Positions 17,099 through 27,533 of a stretch of 64,000 bases of DNA are shown piece after piece. Positions within the stretch are counted from its first letter, which is position 1. Every line of letters begins with the position of its first letter. The stretch is from Candidatus Gracilibacteria bacterium GN02-873 (lineage in GTDB: Bacteria; Patescibacteriota; Gracilibacteria; BD1-5; UBA2023), in contig MORC01000001.1 in the NCBI GenBank assembly GCA_003260345.1, positions 186,001 to 250,000 of the forward strand. Direction: 5' to 3'. The position numbers were made by a program, and so were the translations under genes. Under the pieces are notes generated by a model. It was not told where the DNA came from, made no database searches, and saw nothing but the letters and a program-made list of their open reading frames with translations.

Positions 17099-18703
17099 TG
17101 TATTTTCTTCAAGGTTATGATAAGTAATTTTTTGTGCTTTTGCAAAAGAATAAATCATTCGACGAAGGGAACGGGCAAGATTGGTGATACTTTCCATATC
17201 TTTTATACTCGTTGTCCCTACAACCGTCGATTTCATAAGTAGTTGTTTGAAATTTCCATAATCTACATCGAATTCATCTAGTTTGCGTTTTGAAAGATTT
17301 TTTGGCTTGCTACCGATTGGCGTATCAATATATTCCAGCAAAATATCGATTTTATGTAAAAATTCGTAAATCTGCTTATCCATCGCTTCATCATACTTTT
17401 TCAATTCTTTGTGCTCGGAAACAAGTTTTTTGAGATAATCCGCACTTTTGGAATATTGATCACGAATACGCAAGCATTCTGTGAGTTGCTCGGCGATAGA
17501 TTCGGCCATCGTGGATTTTGCCATTTTATTGATATAATCCGTAATGCTTGTCCCGAGTTCATCGAGTTTATTGATTTTTGGTAAAATGGTTCATTCTTCG
17601 TGCAAGTACGAAACAAAGCCACGAACCGAGGTAATGAGCAAATCACGAAAACGATCAAGTTCTTTAGAAAGCGCTTCAATGGCAAGTGGTGGCATCGAAA
17701 GCAGATTGTTGTCCAAATATTTTGGTTTTTCAATAAGGATATCGTCTTTTGTAAAACATTTTTCCAAAAATTGTGCGATATATTTGGCAAGCGGAATCAT
17801 GAGAAGTACGCCCAAAACATTAAAAAGTGTATGAAAAAGTGCGAGTTTGGTAGCATCCGACGAATCCATCTTGAAAAATTCGATGAAAATATCTAAAAAT
17901 TGTACGAGAAATGGCAAAAGCGCGAACGAAACAATTCCGGCAGTCACATTGAACAAAATATGTGCTGAGGCCGCGCGCTTGGCATTTGCAGTCGCTCCCA
18001 TAGCTCCATAAATCGCCGTAATCGTACTTCCGATATTCGCACCGATAATCGCCGCCGCCGCAGAAATAATTGGCAAATCTGTTGTTGCAGAAAGTGAAAG
18101 AATGAGTGCGGTTGAAACCGTCGAAGATTGCGCGAGAAGAGTGATGATAAGTCCTACGCCCAAAAATGCAAGCGTTGACCACATGCCGAGATTCAAAAGT
18201 GGTGTAAAATCGAACAGGCTTGATGCTTGTGAAAAAGCTTCTTGAATGAATCCAAGTCATAGAAACAAAATTCCAAATCCAGCAAGAATTCATCCAAATG
18301 CTCCCAATTTTTTCTTAAAAAACATTTGTAAAAAAACCCCCGCACCAATCATTGGCATGGCAAAAATTTCGACTTTAATTTTGAGGCCGACGAGCGCAAC
18401 AAACCAACCTGTCATACTTGTTCCGACATTCGCTCCAAAAAGAAGCCAAAGTGAGTTCGCAAAAGTGAGAATTCCCGCATTGATAAACCCGATTGCCAGG
18501 AGGGTTGTGGCGGCTGATGACTGTAAAATCGTAGTTGCGATAAAACCTGACAAAAAACCTTTGAGGCGCGTGTTGGTCGTTTTTTCTAGAAATTTTACCA
18601 ATGTTGGGCCTGACGCGGCTTTGAGTCCATCTGTCATGAGCATCATCCCAATCAGAAAAAGCCCCACTCCACCAAAAAACATTCCGTACGGAAATTCGTG
18701 CAT
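17093..18703 (-). CDS. Na+/phosphate cotransporter family protein with PhoU-like C-terminus
   Basis: The 536 residues have the two inverted Na/Pi-cotransporter repeats with their QSS signatures: TTILQSSAATTLLAIGF (about residue 55-72) and LLAQSSTVSTALILSL (about 190-205), each next to membrane helices and the GANVGTS / GANIGST motifs. The last 150 residues are a soluble helical PhoU-like domain (AIEALSKELDRFRDLLITSV and after). Three TGA glycines (GAFGGILAG, FLGLGF, EEGTILP) join what would otherwise be three fragments. The family takes up phosphate with sodium; the soluble domain probably regulates this. Confidence 0.92.
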
Positions 18704-18778
18704 GTGTATTTTTTAAAAAATAATAATTCTATTGTAATGAAAAATTCTCAATTTTGCAAAAAATTGCCAAAAATTGAC

Positions 18779-18806
18779 TTCGCTTTTTTTAAAAAATCAT
18801 TATAAT
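18779..18806 (+). promoter_or_regulatory. Promoter of rnhA-spoU
   Basis: TTCGCT (18779-18784), 16 bases, TATAAT (18801-18806). TTCGCT also occurs at the -35 of tgt and murB in this window. Confidence 0.55.
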
Positions 18807-18823
18807 TCAGAAAATTTTTCAAT

Positions 18824-19240
18824 ATGACTCAAAAATTGTTACTTTTTACAGATGGTGGTTCACGCGGAAATCCCGGCCCAGCGGGCTGTGGGATTTTTAT
18901 TGCTGATGAAAATATGAATCCGCTCAAAAAGTGATATCGATTTTTGGGTGAAACTACTAATAATATTGCGGAATATACCGCCATCAAAATTGGTATTGAA
19001 AAGTGTATTGAAATGGGTGCCACGGAGATAGAAGCGCGCGCCGATTCCAAGCTCGCGATCGAGCAACTTTCAGGAAATTTTAAGATTAAAAATGAAAATT
19101 TGCGGCGAATTTTTCTTGAAATTCAGGATATTTTGGCTGATTGGGATGGGAAAATTACATATATTCATATTCCGCGCGAACAAAATAAAGAAGCAGATCG
19201 ACTTTCTAATGTTGCGATGGATAAATGAACTGAAAAATAA
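18824..19240 (+). CDS. rnhA: Ribonuclease HI
   Basis: RNase HI cuts RNA in RNA-DNA hybrids. The 138 residues carry FTDGGSRGNPGPAGCG (first catalytic Asp), NNIAEYTAI (catalytic Glu), RADSKLAIEQLSG (second Asp) and the closing HIPREQNKEADRLSNVAMD (last Asp). Two TGA glycines occur: KKGYRF in the body and DKGTEK at the end. It overlaps no neighbour; spoU starts three bases later. Confidence 0.94.
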
Positions 19241-19243
19241 AAT

Positions 19244-19969
19244 ATGATTTCAAAAAATAAAATTGCATACCTAAAATCCCTTGCTGATAGAAAAACGCGA
19301 CACGAGCTCGGGCGTTTTTTGGTGGAAGGTAAAAAGGCAATTCTGGAAGTAATCAATTCAGATTTTCGTATTGTAGAGGGATTTTTAGTGCATGATTTTT
19401 TGAACCCTTTGCAGAAAAATTTTCCATATGAATTGATTTCTGAATCAGATTTGAAAAAAATCACTTCGCTTACTTCCAATCGCGATGGCGTGGTGGTTGT
19501 GGAAATGCCACAAAATATTTTTTTCGAAAAAACATCCCAATTTTCGCTTATACTCGATGGTATCAATGATCCAGGAAATCTTGGGACAATCGTAAGAATT
19601 GCTGATTGGTATGGGATTTCTGAGATTATTGCATCGCGAGATACAGTGGATATTTATAATTCGAAAACGCTAATGGCAACAATGGGCTCTTTTACTCGTG
19701 TTCGCGTTATTTATACTGATTTAGTGCAATTTTTATCTGAGCAAAAAGGGCAAAAAATTTATGGTGCCTTGCTTGCTGGGAAAAATCTTCACACAACCAA
19801 CCTTTTGCCTGAGGGATTTTTGATTATTGGAAATGAGGCAAATGGGATTCGGCCGAATATTCAGAAATTTATTACCGAAAAAATTACAATTCCGAGATTT
19901 GGTGGTGCGGAAAGTTTGAATGCTTGAGTAGCAACCGGAATTATTGTAGATAGAATTATGGGGAAATAG
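19244..19969 (+). CDS. SpoU/TrmH-family RNA 2'-O-ribose methyltransferase
   Basis: These SPOUT enzymes methylate ribose in rRNA or tRNA with SAM. The 241 residues have the substrate-binding N-terminal domain (ARKTRHELGRFLVEGKKAI-like stretch near residue 15-33) and the knotted catalytic domain: LILDGINDPGNLGTIVRIAD (motif 1), FLIIGNEANGIRP (motif 2) and IPRFGGAESLNAGVATGII (motif 3). The glycine of SLNAG is TGA. Stopping there would cut the knot and lose the last 14 residues. Target RNA is unknown; RlmB-like 23S modification is the closest guess. Confidence 0.92.
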
Positions 19970-19988
19970 ATTTTTTAAAAAAAATTTT

Positions 19989-21743
19989 ATGAAAAATGAA
20001 TTACAAGATTTATATAATATAATTGATTCTCACGGAGATTTTCATTGTTTCAATATTATTGATTACATAAATCAATTGATTAAAGATAATCAAGATGTGT
20101 ACGATGAATTTTGATTTGAAATAGAAGCTGAACGCATAATTTTTTTATTATATCAAAATTTATGATCTGAAACTTCTTGGGGAATTTCATATTGACCATT
20201 CTATAGACAAACAGATAAAAATGGAGATCTTGTGTTAGAATATCCATCGAAAGAATCTATCACAATAGAAGTTATAGAATATTGGAAATATCGAGCATTA
20301 CATACAAAAAACTTATTGATTAAATTTCGTTATTTAGATGTAATATATGATTGTGCTAAAAACTTCACCTGAAAAGATATTGATTTTTCTTTAAAGAAAG
20401 AATTAATAGAAACATGATTAAAGATTATTATCGAACGTAAAGTTAATGGAATTCATTGAAAAAAATTACTGACACGACTTGTGGATATTGTAATCTCTTT
20501 GAATCAAAAAGAATATTTAAAACAATTAGAATGAATAATTATCGACTATGAACAAGAAATTTTTGAGTTAAATAGTCCATGATTATGGTGATTTTCTTAT
20601 GATTTATTAATTAAAAATAAGAAAGCAAGAAAAAATATAGATTATATAAATGAATTAAAAATCATTTCTTTTCTAGAAGAAGCATTAAATCAAGCGGATA
20701 CTTTTTATTTATTGGAAAATGTTTGTGAAAGATTAGCAGAATATTATAATATAAAAAATAGCGAAGAAGATATTTTGTGGGTATTATGAAAAATGAAGAA
20801 TTTATTTTATGAAAATGTAAAAAATAATGGTCGAAATTTGCTATTAAGTTGAGATTTTGATAAAATAATGAATTTTTATAAAAAGTATCAACATTATAAA
20901 TCCATAAAAAATGTTCGTGATGAAATTATTAATTTTTTTCAAAATCAACCCGAAAAAATAAAAGATGAGATGCAGACAATAAAAACATCATTCTCTATTA
21001 GTGATAAAGAAATGGAAGATTATGTTGCTTGTTTCTTTAAGAATAGCGAAATAAAAATACTTATTGGCAATATTGGCGCGCATTTTTTGCCAAAAAAGAA
21101 AGAAATACAAAAACAACTTCAAGAAAGTATAAAAAATCATCCAATATTATATTTATGCACTTCTCGATATATTGATAAAAATGGTTTCACGGTAAGTACA
21201 TGAAATAATGAGAATCTGCATTTATATAAACAAGCACTTTTAAATATTTCAGTAAGTAATATTTTTATGGAACAAGTATTAGAAAAATTTATTCAAACAA
21301 CAACATTAGATTCTTTAATGGAAGAATTCCGAAAAGAATCGATATATAGTAACAAAGAGTTGTTATTATTGGAAAAAATTTTGAAAAAATATTATGAAAA
21401 AGATTATCTATCTTTTTCTGCTTTGGCTATTCCTTTTATTGAAAGTAGTTTTCGATTATTGGCAAGATGAATGTGAAAAACGATTATTAATTATAAAGAT
21501 GGACAATCGGAATATTTATCTTTAGATTCCTTACTTTCTAGTTGAATATTACAAGAAATCTTCAAAGAGAGATGAGAAGATATGGAATTTTATTTAAAAA
21601 CATTATTAACTAAAGAAGAATGATTGAATCTTCGTAATCGTTTTGCTCATGGACTTGATTTTTTTGAAACCAGAGATATCAGTGATAGATTGTTTCATGT
21701 TTTATTATTTTTTTCTATGATAACAGTAAAAAATAAAGAATAA
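19989..21743 (+). CDS. DUF4209-like protein, extremely TGA-rich
   Basis: A 584-residue, mostly helical protein containing 17 TGA codons by my count, against about ten GGN codons, so TGA is its main glycine codon. Near the end EEGLNLRNRFAHGLDFF resembles the DUF4209 signature (R-N-x-x-A-H-G), and the length fits. An N-terminal YWKYRALHTKNLLIKFRYLD is also typical of these proteins. Their function is not established. The codon use (TTA, AGA, ATA, TGA) is more AT-biased than the neighbouring genes, suggesting a separate origin within a TGA-glycine lineage. It ends 140 bases before atpD. Confidence 0.7.
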
Positions 21744-21829
21744 TTTTTCAAAAATTTTCAAAAAAATTTCCAAAACAAAAATCCAAAATTTCCACAAAAA
21801 TCCTTTACAAAAAATCTTTCAAAAACATT

Positions 21830-21857
21830 TTGCTTTTTCAGAGATTTTTTATATAAT
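21830..21857 (+). promoter_or_regulatory. Promoter of atpDC
   Basis: TTGCTT (21830-21835), 16 bases, TATAAT (21852-21857), 27 bases before the atpD ATG. It gives the detached atpDC pair its own transcription. Confidence 0.65.
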
Positions 21858-21884
21858 CTTCGTGTTTTAATAGTTTTTTCTCTT

Positions 21885-23282
21885 ATGACTCAACATACAG
21901 GTGTTATTACAAAAATTATCGGTGTGGTAATTGATGTTACTTTCAATGATGGATACGTTCCAGAAATTTATGAAGCACTTGAAGTGCAGGGTGCGCCTTC
22001 AAAGCTCATTCTTGAAGTTCAGCAGCAGCTTGGTGATGGCGCGGTTCGTACTATTGCTATGAATCCTGTGGAAGGTGTAAAGCGCGGACTCTCTGTAGTA
22101 TCAACTGGCGCTCCAATTTCTGTGCCAGTGGGTGAAGCTGTTCTTGGTCGTATGTTTAATGTTTTGGGTGATCCTATCGACGATGGTGAAGTTCCAAAAT
22201 CTGAACGCAAAGATCCAATTCATCGAAAATCTCCTTCATTTGAAGAACTTTCTACTCAGACAGAAATTTTTGAAACTGGTATCAAGGTGGTTGACTTGAT
22301 TGCGCCAATGTTGAAAGGTGGAAAAGTAGGACTTTTTGGTGGTGCCGGAGTGGGAAAAACGGTGATCATGCAAGAATTGATTCACAATATCGCTTCTGAA
22401 CACGGAGGATATTCTGTGGTTGCGGGTGTAGGTGAACGAACTCGTGAAGGAAATGATTTGTACCATGAGATGAAAGATTCTGGTGTAATTGATAAAACAG
22501 CAATGGTATTTGGTCAGATGAATGAAGCTCCAGGACCTCGTGCTCGTGTGGCCTTGACAGGCCTTACAATGGCGGAATATTTCCGTGATGTCGAAAAACG
22601 CGATGTACTTCTCTTTGTGGATAATATTTTCCGTTTCACACAGGCGGGTTCTGAAATTTCAGCACTTCTTGGCCGTATTCCTTCTGCGGTAGGGTACCAG
22701 CCAACTCTCGCGACTGATATGGGTGCCCTTCAGGAACGTATCGCCTCTACAAAAAATGGTTCTATTACATCCGTTCAGGCAGTATATGTACCAGCAGATG
22801 ATCTGACTGACCCAGCTCCAGCAAACACATTTGCGCACCTTGATTCGACAGTGGTATTGAACCGATCTATTGCGGAACTTGGTATCTATCCAGCGGTGGA
22901 TCCACTTGACTCTACTTCAACAGTTTTGACACCAAAGGTTGTGGGAGAAGAGCACTACAATGTAGCTCGCGGTTGTCAGAAAATTCTTCAGCGTTACAAA
23001 GAACTGCAGGATATCATCGCGATTCTTGGTATGGATGAACTTTCTGAAGAAGACAAGCAAGTGGTGGCTCGCGCTCGTAAAATCGAAAGATTTTTCTCTC
23101 AGCCATTCTTCGTAGCGGAACAATTCACAGGAAATCCTGGTGTGTATGCGAAACTTTCTGATACAGTTCGCGGATTTAAAATGATTATGAATGGGGAAGT
23201 GGATCATATTCCTGAACGATTCTTCCTTTACAAGGCTGGAATTGATGACGTAATCGCGGCATACGAAGCTGAACAGAAATAA
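21885..23282 (+). CDS. atpD: F-type ATP synthase subunit beta
   Basis: The catalytic subunit of F1. The 465 residues include the P-loop GGAGVGKT (about residue 150-157), the catalytic GERTREGNDLYHEM, VLLFVDNIFRFTQAGSE (Walker B) and YVPADDLTDPAPA. All motifs are intact and no TGA occurs. It is separated from atpG by about 5.8 kb of unrelated genes and has its own promoter. Confidence 0.98.
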   Translation: MTQHTGVITKIIGVVIDVTFNDGYVPEIYEALEVQGAPSKLILEVQQQLGDGAVRTIAMNPVEGVKRGLSVVSTGAPISVPVGEAVLGRMFNVLGDPIDDGEVPKSERKDPIHRKSPSFEELSTQTEIFETGIKVVDLIAPMLKGGKVGLFGGAGVGKTVIMQELIHNIASEHGGYSVVAGVGERTREGNDLYHEMKDSGVIDKTAMVFGQMNEAPGPRARVALTGLTMAEYFRDVEKRDVLLFVDNIFRFTQAGSEISALLGRIPSAVGYQPTLATDMGALQERIASTKNGSITSVQAVYVPADDLTDPAPANTFAHLDSTVVLNRSIAELGIYPAVDPLDSTSTVLTPKVVGEEHYNVARGCQKILQRYKELQDIIAILGMDELSEEDKQVVARARKIERFFSQPFFVAEQFTGNPGVYAKLSDTVRGFKMIMNGEVDHIPERFFLYKAGIDDVIAAYEAEQK

Positions 23283-23319
23283 TTTAATTTTCCAACATTT
23301 CAAACTCTCTTTTCACAAT

Positions 23320-23772
23320 ATGAAAATTACTCTGACTTCTGCATCTGGAAATGTTTTTTCTCATGATTCTTTTGAAAAAATCACTTTGATGACTGAGAAT
23401 GGACAAATCACTGTTTTACCAAATCATGAACCACTTTTATCAGTGGTGCGTCCAGGAGTTTTGTCTCTTATGTATCGTGAAAATGATACAGAAAAAACAG
23501 CACAATATGTTTCTGGTGGAGGAGTGCTTACTATCACGCCAGATGATGTCACTATCGTAATTGATGCACTTGATAATGCTGAACAACTTTCTGATGCGGA
23601 TGAAATCGAAAAGAAAAAACAAGAGGCCGCTCGGCTTATTGAAGAATATAAATCTGAAAATCCAACTGAGCTCGATCCACAGCGCACTATGGAGCTCGAA
23701 TATGAATTCCTTCGCTATGCAGCAATGCAAGAACTCGTGAAAAATTCTTCCGTACATAGCGGTCGAAAATAG
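23320..23772 (+). CDS. atpC: F-type ATP synthase subunit epsilon
   Basis: Epsilon sits on the foot of the rotor and can inhibit ATP hydrolysis. The 150 residues have the N-terminal beta-sandwich (MKITLTSASGNVF, LMTENGQITVLPNHEPLLSV, VSGGGVLTI) followed by a helical C-terminal part (DEIEKKKQEAARLIEEYKSE). Length is normal. An intrinsic terminator follows. Confidence 0.94.
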   Translation: MKITLTSASGNVFSHDSFEKITLMTENGQITVLPNHEPLLSVVRPGVLSLMYRENDTEKTAQYVSGGGVLTITPDDVTIVIDALDNAEQLSDADEIEKKKQEAARLIEEYKSENPTELDPQRTMELEYEFLRYAAMQELVKNSSVHSGRK

Positions 23773-23800
23773 TTTCCGTGTTAAAGCTTTAAAAAATTTA

Positions 23801-23827
23801 AAATCCCTTTGGTCAGGGGATTTTTTA
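23801..23827 (+). terminator. Intrinsic terminator after atpC
   Basis: Stem AAATCCC / GGGATTT around TTTGGTCAG, then T-run. It closely resembles the terminator after atpG. Confidence 0.8.
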
Positions 23828-23861
23828 TTGAAAAATTTTTATTTTTGAGAAAATGAACAAT

Positions 23862-23892
23862 AAAAAACCACCCAAGTAAGCACTCTGGTGGC
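23862..23892 (-). terminator. Intrinsic terminator of the minus-strand unknown gene
   Basis: On the minus strand GCCACC / GGGTGG with a 13-base loop, followed by TTTTTT. Confidence 0.7.
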
Positions 23893-23912
23893 ACAAGTTA
23901 GAGAAGGAAGAA

Positions 23913-24302
23913 TTAAGTCAATAACTCTGCGATTGGCTCAAATTCCTCAGGATTGTAGAAAATAAAATGCGTTATGGTATTGGATACTTTTGCATTTTGC
24001 TCCCATTCATATGCTCGAGCAAGAATCAATTGATACACATGGCTGCGTATCTCAAACATGATCTTCTCTTGATATGTTACCACTCTCTCAATGGTGGGTT
24101 CAGTATTTTCTCCGAATCCGTTGGGGTTATGTTGCAGAATCATCTTCGTATCCGGAGATGATTCTTTTATTCGCCACAAGGTGTCGAAAACCCGATGTAA
24201 TTGCATATTCTTAATCTCCAAGAACTGCTTGTATGACAACTCTTTTCCATTGATTTTCCGAAAAAAACGACAAACATCCCTCCCAACGGGGTAGACTTGC
24301 AT
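23913..24302 (-). CDS. Unknown SD-led protein
   Basis: A 129-residue soluble protein (MQVYPVGRDVCRFFRKINGK at the start) with helical, charged sequence and no recognised domain. All glycines use GGN and the stop is TAA. Start 24302 was chosen because GAAAGGAA, a good SD, lies six bases before it. An ATG at 24320 in the same frame has no such site. Composition is less AT-biased than most neighbours. It has its own promoter and terminator, so it is a stand-alone unit. Confidence 0.7.
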   Translation of the reverse strand: MQVYPVGRDVCRFFRKINGKELSYKQFLEIKNMQLHRVFDTLWRIKESSPDTKMILQHNPNGFGENTEPTIERVVTYQEKIMFEIRSHVYQLILARAYEWEQNAKVSNTITHFIFYNPEEFEPIAELLT

Positions 24303-24369
24303 AATATTTCCTTTCTCCATCTTTCGACGGAAATGTTGGTTGAAAAAATGACATCATAAAGACTTTTTG

Positions 24370-24397
24370 ATTATATAATATTTTGGATTTATGTCAA
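24370..24397 (-). promoter_or_regulatory. Promoter of the SD-led unknown gene
   Basis: Minus strand TTGACA (24392-24397), 16 bases, TATAAT (24370-24375). The roughly 60-base leader ends in a CCGTC-GAAA-GATGG hairpin just before the SD. Confidence 0.75.
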
Positions 24398-24470
24398 ATT
24401 TTTAAAAATAATCCGCAAGAAATTTTTGCAAAAAATTTTTTCTTCAATATACTTTTCAAAATTTTTTTCT

Positions 24471-25673
24471 ATGATTTATATTTTTGGAGGAGCATTTGAT
24501 CCGCCTCATATTGGGCACGCGTCAATTATTCGTGCGATATTACATTATAAAAAACCCGATAAAATCGTCATTATTCCCTCCTCTCAGCGTGATGATAAAA
24601 TCTATCATGTGAGCGACGAGCATCGCCTTACAATGCTTGAATTATTTGTGGAAGAATTGCATGATGAGCGTGTGATTTTGGATGATTTTTTTGTGAAAAA
24701 TTGGCACGGTGAGATGATTACTCGTGATGTCGATCAATATGCACGCGAAAAATATGGGCCAGATTTGGTGCACATTTTTGGTGTGGATACGATAGAATCA
24801 ATGCCAAATTGGGACGCGGAAAATTACGCCAGCCAAAAAATCGCTAAAATGTTTATTCCGCGCGAGGATTTTGAAAAAAATCTTGATGAAAATTTTTTGC
24901 AGAAAATTAAGAATTTTGAAATTTTTTCTGAATCGCATTTTCCGAAAATTTCTTCTACAGAAATTCGTGCCAAAATTCCAGAATACACGCATGTTTCGCG
25001 ATTGTACGCGGATAATCTCAAAAAATTTTTGATTCCAGGCCTTTCTCATACGATTTCGCTTTATATTCTTGAACATCGATTGTATCGCGACCATTTGCCT
25101 AAGGAACGTGTTTTGGTGCATGTGTGTTGTGGACCTGATGTCGTGATGCCGATTTTGCAACTCAAGGATGAATATGAGTTGATTTGTTTTTGGTACGACC
25201 CTAATATTCAGCCAAAATCCGAGTATGACAAGCGTTTTGAAGCCTTCAAAAAAGTTTGTGATTTGGAAAAAATTCCATTCATCAAGTGAGCGTATGATGT
25301 GAAAAATTTTTTCGATAGAATCCGTGGGTTTGAGTATACACCGGAAAAAACGGGCGAAAAATGTACGCGCTGCTACGATATGCGAATGTATGTCGCCGCC
25401 AAACTTGCCAAGCGCCTCGGAATCAAATATTTTACCACTTCGCTCAATACTAGCCCAAAAAAAGATTTGGATAAAATGTTTTTTATGTGACATAAGCATG
25501 CTGAGCAATTTGGAATCGAATTTTTGGATATTCCATTCAGAAAACGCGGTGGATTTGCACTTTCTGCCGAGTATACGAAAGAACATGATATTTATCGACA
25601 AAATTATTGTGGATGCATTTATTCGATTCGTGAGGGCGGTGACTCTGAACTCAAACAGCGCATGGTTGGGTAG
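24471..25673 (+). CDS. nadD-queH: NadD-QueH fusion: nicotinate-nucleotide adenylyltransferase + epoxyqueuosine reductase
   Basis: Two enzymes on one 400-residue chain. Residues 1 to about 200 are a NadD-type adenylyltransferase: MIYIFGGAFDPPHIGH (HxGH nucleotide site) and ISSTEIRAKIPE. From about residue 210 comes QueH: VLVHVCCGPDVVMPILQL, TGEKCTRCYDMRMYVAAKLA, YFTTSLNTSPKKD and NYCGCIYSIREGG, with the paired and CxxC cysteines that hold its iron-sulfur cluster. Two TGA glycines (FIKGAYD, FFMGHKH) fall inside the QueH part; with stops that half would be shattered. NadD makes nicotinate adenine dinucleotide; QueH finishes tRNA queuosine. The pathways are unrelated, so the fusion is unexpected. 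Start chosen at MIYIFGG. Confidence 0.92.
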
Positions 25674-25699
25674 TTTACAATATTCAAACAATTTTCAAA

Positions 25700-26497
25700 A
25701 TGCCAAAAATTTCTGTTATCATGCCCAACTATAATGCTTGAAAACATATTTCTGATGCGATACAAAGCGTGTTAAATCAAACTTTTGGAGATTTTGAATT
25801 TATCATTATTGATGATTGTAGTACAGATAATAGTTGGGAAATTATTCAAGAATTTGCAAAAAAAGATTCGCGGATTATTGCGCTCAGAAATGTAAAAAAT
25901 TTGACGGTTTGTCGGACGGCGAATCGCGCTCTGGACATGGTTTGTGGTGAATTTATCGCACGCCTTGATAGTGATGATGTTGCGCTCCCAGAGCGATTTT
26001 CTCAGCAACTTGATTTTCTTGAAAAAAACCCTGAATATATTTTGTGTGGCTCCAATTTTCAATTTATTGATCAAGATGGGAAGATTGGAAAAATTCGACA
26101 ATTACCTGAAACAAATGCGGAAATTCAGAACTCATTTTTGATAAAAAACCCAATTGCGCAGAGTGCGGTGATGATTCGTGCGAGTATGCTTGGCACACTC
26201 CGATATGATGAAAATTTTGAGGTGGCGGAAGATTTGGAATTTTGGATGCGCCTCGGGACTTTGTACAAAATGTATAATTTACAAAAAATTCTGGTGCAAT
26301 ATCGAATCCATGGGAAAAATTCGGTCCTCATCAAGCAAAAACAAATGATAAAAAATACACTTTTAGCCCGCAAAAAGGCTAAAAAATTTGGCTATAAGAT
26401 GAATTTTAAAGCAAGATTTTATTATTTTGGGACTTGGTGCATGCAATTTTTGCCATCAAAATTTGTGTGGTGGCTGTATAAAAAAATTCGAGAATAA
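25700..26497 (+). CDS. Glycosyltransferase family 2 (copy A)
   Basis: A GT-A fold transferase of 265 residues. It begins MPKISVIMPNYNAGKHISDA (TGA is the glycine), followed by IIIDDCSTDNSW (nucleotide-sugar binding), RLDSDDVALPER (DxD metal site) and VAEDLEFWMRLG. The C-terminal 45 residues (KNTLLARKKAKKFGYKMNF and FYYFGTWCMQFLPSKFVWWL) are nearly repeated in the gene at 28472. No membrane anchor beyond this tail. It opens the surface-glycan locus. The sugar is unknown. Confidence 0.92.
25789..25862 (+). repeat. 74-base identical block shared with 28570-28643
   Basis: The segment coding DFEFIIIDDCSTDNSWEIIQ and the next residues is base-for-base identical in the two GT2 copies, while sequence on both sides differs. 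This suggests recent recombination or gene conversion. Confidence 0.85.
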
Positions 26498-26549
26498 AAT
26501 AAAAAGCAAAATTAAGAATTTTTTGAAAAAAATGTAAATTGTACGTATC

Positions 26550-26576
26550 TTGACTTTTTTGAAAAAATCATATAAT
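26550..26576 (+). promoter_or_regulatory. Promoter within the glycan locus
   Basis: TTGACT (26550-26555), 15 bases, TATAAT (26571-26576), seven bases before the next ATG. The message would be almost leaderless. Confidence 0.6.
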
Positions 26577-26582
26577 TAAGGC

Positions 26583-27533
26583 ATGTTTTTTCTTTGGGCC
26601 TGTGCCATTGCTTCGATTTTTTTCTTTGTCTTGGCAAATACATTTACTTATGCAATCGCGCCTCTAAGTCAAATGACTTGGGTTTTTTTAGTGTTGGTGG
26701 CATGCTCTCCGATTTTGATTCCTTTGAATAATATTCTCAATTGAGAATCCAAAAATCCGATGAAAGATTCCAAAAAATCATTTTTTACGATTCGGAATTT
26801 TGTTGGATTTTTTTGTGCTTTTGTGATTTTTTTTGGAGTGCTCGTGGTATTTCGCGCTTCTTTTGAAATCGCGATTCTGTGGACACTTTGGTTCGTGGGG
26901 ATATTTTTTGCGATTGATTCAAGAATTTTTTATAGCTCTGCCTTGGTAGCTCTTCTAATGGTGATTTTTTTGATTTTGGCAGGACAAAATTCCGTTGCAG
27001 ATAGCCTCAGTTTATTGGTGTATATTTTGTTGGTAATCGGCGTGAGTGTTGAATGTTTGGCGCCAATAATTCAAAAAATTCCTATTTCAGAAAAATCATT
27101 AATTCTCATTGATACCTCACACGACTCAAATTTTGAGGATTCTTATAAAAAAGAATTGTCAATGTATTCGTGGTGGGCGATTTTCTTGATTCAATGAGTA
27201 TTTTTTGCGTTGCAGATTTTACAAAATTGGATCAATATTCCAGCGCGGCTCGAGGTATTTTTCCCGATTTTATTCGTATTTTTTGGGATTTTATTTCTTG
27301 CAACCACACCAAAAATCTCTTTTTTTGAATTTTACGGAATAAAGTCAAAAAAAGATTCAAAAATGATAGAATTATTATCCATATTTTTGGCAACTTTGGC
27401 GATGTGATTGATTTATTTTTTGAAAAATCTTACCGCAATAGGATTTTGATTTATGGCTGGAAGCCTTCTTTTGGTCTATATTTTTTGGAAAATACTTGGT
27501 TATTTTGTTTTTTGTCTTCAAAAATATGAATAA
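26583..27533 (+). CDS. Multi-pass membrane protein of unknown function
   Basis: A 316-residue protein with about nine hydrophobic segments (for example FVGFFCAFVIFFGVLVVF, LVALLMVIFLILAG, LEVFFPILFVFFGILFLA) and short polar loops. Four TGA glycines lie in loops or helices. No motif is recognised. It ends inside the next gene (8-base overlap) and lies between glycosyltransferase genes, so a role in lipid-linked sugar handling is plausible but unproven. Confidence 0.8.
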
